Source: Planctomycetota bacterium (lineage in GTDB: Bacteria > Planctomycetota > Phycisphaerae > Sedimentisphaerales > Anaerobacaceae). From it: a stretch of DNA of 6,105 nt. A program made the translations under genes and the position numbers. The stretch lies in assembly GCA_020344865.1 (NCBI GenBank), contig CP070830.1:187722-193826 (forward strand), given 5' to 3'. Positions within the stretch are counted from its first letter, which is position 1. The number at the start of each line of letters is the position of its first letter. Below are positions 5,150 through 6,105 of the stretch, in pieces. The notes below the pieces were generated by a model. It was not told the origin of the DNA. It made no database searches and saw nothing but the letters and a program-made list of their open reading frames with translations.

Positions 5150-6105
5150 GTGAACATTCTTGGGATTGAGACCAGTTGTGATGAAACCGCCGCGGCTGTT
5201 GTGGCCGACGGCCGGGTTGTCAAGTCCTCTGTCGTAGCGTCGCAAAACAAGCTGCACGAAAAATATGGCGGCGTCGTACCGGAGATTGCGTCGCGTGCCC
5301 ACATCGAAAAAATATACCCTGTTATAACGGAGGCCTTCGAACAGGCCGGAGTCGGCAAAGATGATGTCGACGCAGTTGCTGTCGCAAACCAGCCCGGCCT
5401 GACCATTGCCTTGATAGTCGGTGTCACCGCCGCCAAGACACTAAGCCTGGCGTGGGACAAACCCCTGATAGCAATTAATCACCTGCACGCTCATTTGCAA
5501 TCGGCGATGCTCGCCGAAGAAAGCCTGCAATTGCCGGCCGTCGCACTTGTAGTTTCAGGCGGCCATACCTGTCTTTACGAATGTCAATCGCCGCTGGAAC
5601 TGAAACTGCTTGGTTCTACCATTGACGATGCCGCCGGCGAGGCCTTTGACAAGGTGGCGAGTATTTTGAAGCTGCCGTATCCCGGAGGTCCTGCGATTGA
5701 ACAGGCAGCCAAAAAAGGGAATCCCGAAGCAATTAAATTTCCTCGTTCAATGCTCGGCCGTGATTCGCTTGACTTTTCTTTCAGCGGCATCAAGACCGCA
5801 GTGCTATACTATTGCCGCGGCCAGGACATGAAAGGCAAAAACAAGATTGACTCGATGAGCAAGCGGGAGATTGCCGATATCGCGGCGTCCTTCCAAGTGG
5901 CCGTCATTGATGTCCTTGTTAAAAAGACTCAGCGGGCGGCTGAAAGGACAGGTGCAAAAACAGTTCTGCTCGGCGGCGGAGTGGCGGCAAACACGCTGCT
6001 GCGAACCGCCATCCAGCGGTCCTGCGACGAGGCTGTCCCGGCAAGAAAATTGCTCGTCGCTCCAAAACAATATTGCACCGACAACGCCGTTATGGTAGCT
6101 TCTCT
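5150..6105 (+). CDS. tsaD: tRNA N6-adenosine threonylcarbamoyltransferase TsaD (3' partial)
   Basis: Encodes the first 318 residues of TsaD (Kae1/Gcp family). With TsaB and TsaE it transfers threonylcarbamoyl from the adenylate made by TsaC/TsaC2 to A37 of ANN-decoding tRNAs, giving t6A in the cytoplasm. Visible motifs: MNILGIETSCDET at 1-13, GGVVPEIASRAH (40-51), the metal ligands His111 and His115 in NHLHAH, SGGHT (136-140), DDAAGEAFDKVA, DFSFSGIKT, LLGGGVAANT and CTDNA with the third metal ligand Asp311. Bacterial TsaD proteins are about 335-345 residues, so only some 20-30 residues lie beyond the edge. Start GTG at 5150 is chosen from the family N-terminus and the AAGG site; GTG at 5135 would add VQGKS. 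The loop around 80-91 reads NQPGLTIALIVG where E. coli has a Gly-richer GPGLVGALLVG. It has its own promoter. Identification is very secure. Confidence -1.
   Translation, partial: MNILGIETSCDETAAAVVADGRVVKSSVVASQNKLHEKYGGVVPEIASRAHIEKIYPVITEAFEQAGVGKDDVDAVAVANQPGLTIALIVGVTAAKTLSLAWDKPLIAINHLHAHLQSAMLAEESLQLPAVALVVSGGHTCLYECQSPLELKLLGSTIDDAAGEAFDKVASILKLPYPGGPAIEQAAKKGNPEAIKFPRSMLGRDSLDFSFSGIKTAVLYYCRGQDMKGKNKIDSMSKREIADIAASFQVAVIDVLVKKTQRAAERTGAKTVLLGGGVAANTLLRTAIQRSCDEAVPARKLLVAPKQYCTDNAVMVAS

Noticed and set aside
4985..5460. Minus-strand frames of 105 and 129 codons across the DUF362-tsaD junction
   Set aside because: They are antisense to the tsaD N-terminus, which is certain from its motifs, and to the tsaD promoter. 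The products look random.
1..6105. CRISPR array, insertion sequence, prophage or defence system
   Set aside because: No regularly spaced repeats, transposase, integrase, terminal inverted repeats or defence-gene motifs were seen on either strand.

Overview
The window is an ordinary-looking piece of bacterial chromosome, by eye close to 50% GC. It carries five protein genes on the + strand and one tRNA gene on the - strand. The taxon cannot be fixed from sequence alone. Several features suggest an environmental, possibly uncultivated Gram-negative lineage, and a planctomycete-type (Phycisphaerae-like) genome is my best but weak guess. These are the fused GT4/six-hairpin glycosidase-like protein, an orphan lipoprotein with a well-formed lipobox, frequent GTG/TTG starts, a tRNA without encoded CCA, and weak or absent Shine-Dalgarno sites. 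Nothing here looks like phage, an insertion sequence or CRISPR.

Layout: (1) 1-2180 is the 3' part of a large two-domain protein, a GT4 glycosyltransferase joined to an (alpha/alpha)6-barrel module, with a lysine-rich tail. Its N-terminus lies outside the window. (2) 2181-2368 is an intergenic stretch with overlapping weak hairpins, a consensus -10 box and an imperfect direct repeat that ends in the next start codon. (3) 2369-3139 is exodeoxyribonuclease III (xthA). (4) 3148-3218 on the - strand is tRNA-Gln(CUG), only 8 bp from and convergent with xthA. (5) 3219-3301 is a compact divergent promoter region whose two consensus TTGACA boxes lie back to back, one firing the tRNA and the other a lipoprotein gene. 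(6) 3302-4108 is a lipoprotein of unknown function, overlapped by 4 nt (TTGA) with (7) 4105-5076, a DUF362 protein. (8) 5099-5127 is a good sigma70-type promoter leading into (9) 5150-6105, tsaD, which runs off the right edge about 20-30 residues before its expected end.

The genes do not form one pathway. xthA (DNA repair), tRNA-Gln and tsaD (tRNA t6A modification) are housekeeping. The glycosyltransferase fusion probably works in polysaccharide or glycan metabolism. The lipoprotein and DUF362 genes look like a two-gene operon of unknown purpose. I saw no clear new system. The points most worth a second look are the divergent promoter node with apparently leaderless starts, the orphan lipoprotein with a secretin-like C-terminus coupled to DUF362, and the glycosyltransferase/glycosidase fusion that lacks the usual second Glu of the GT4 motif.
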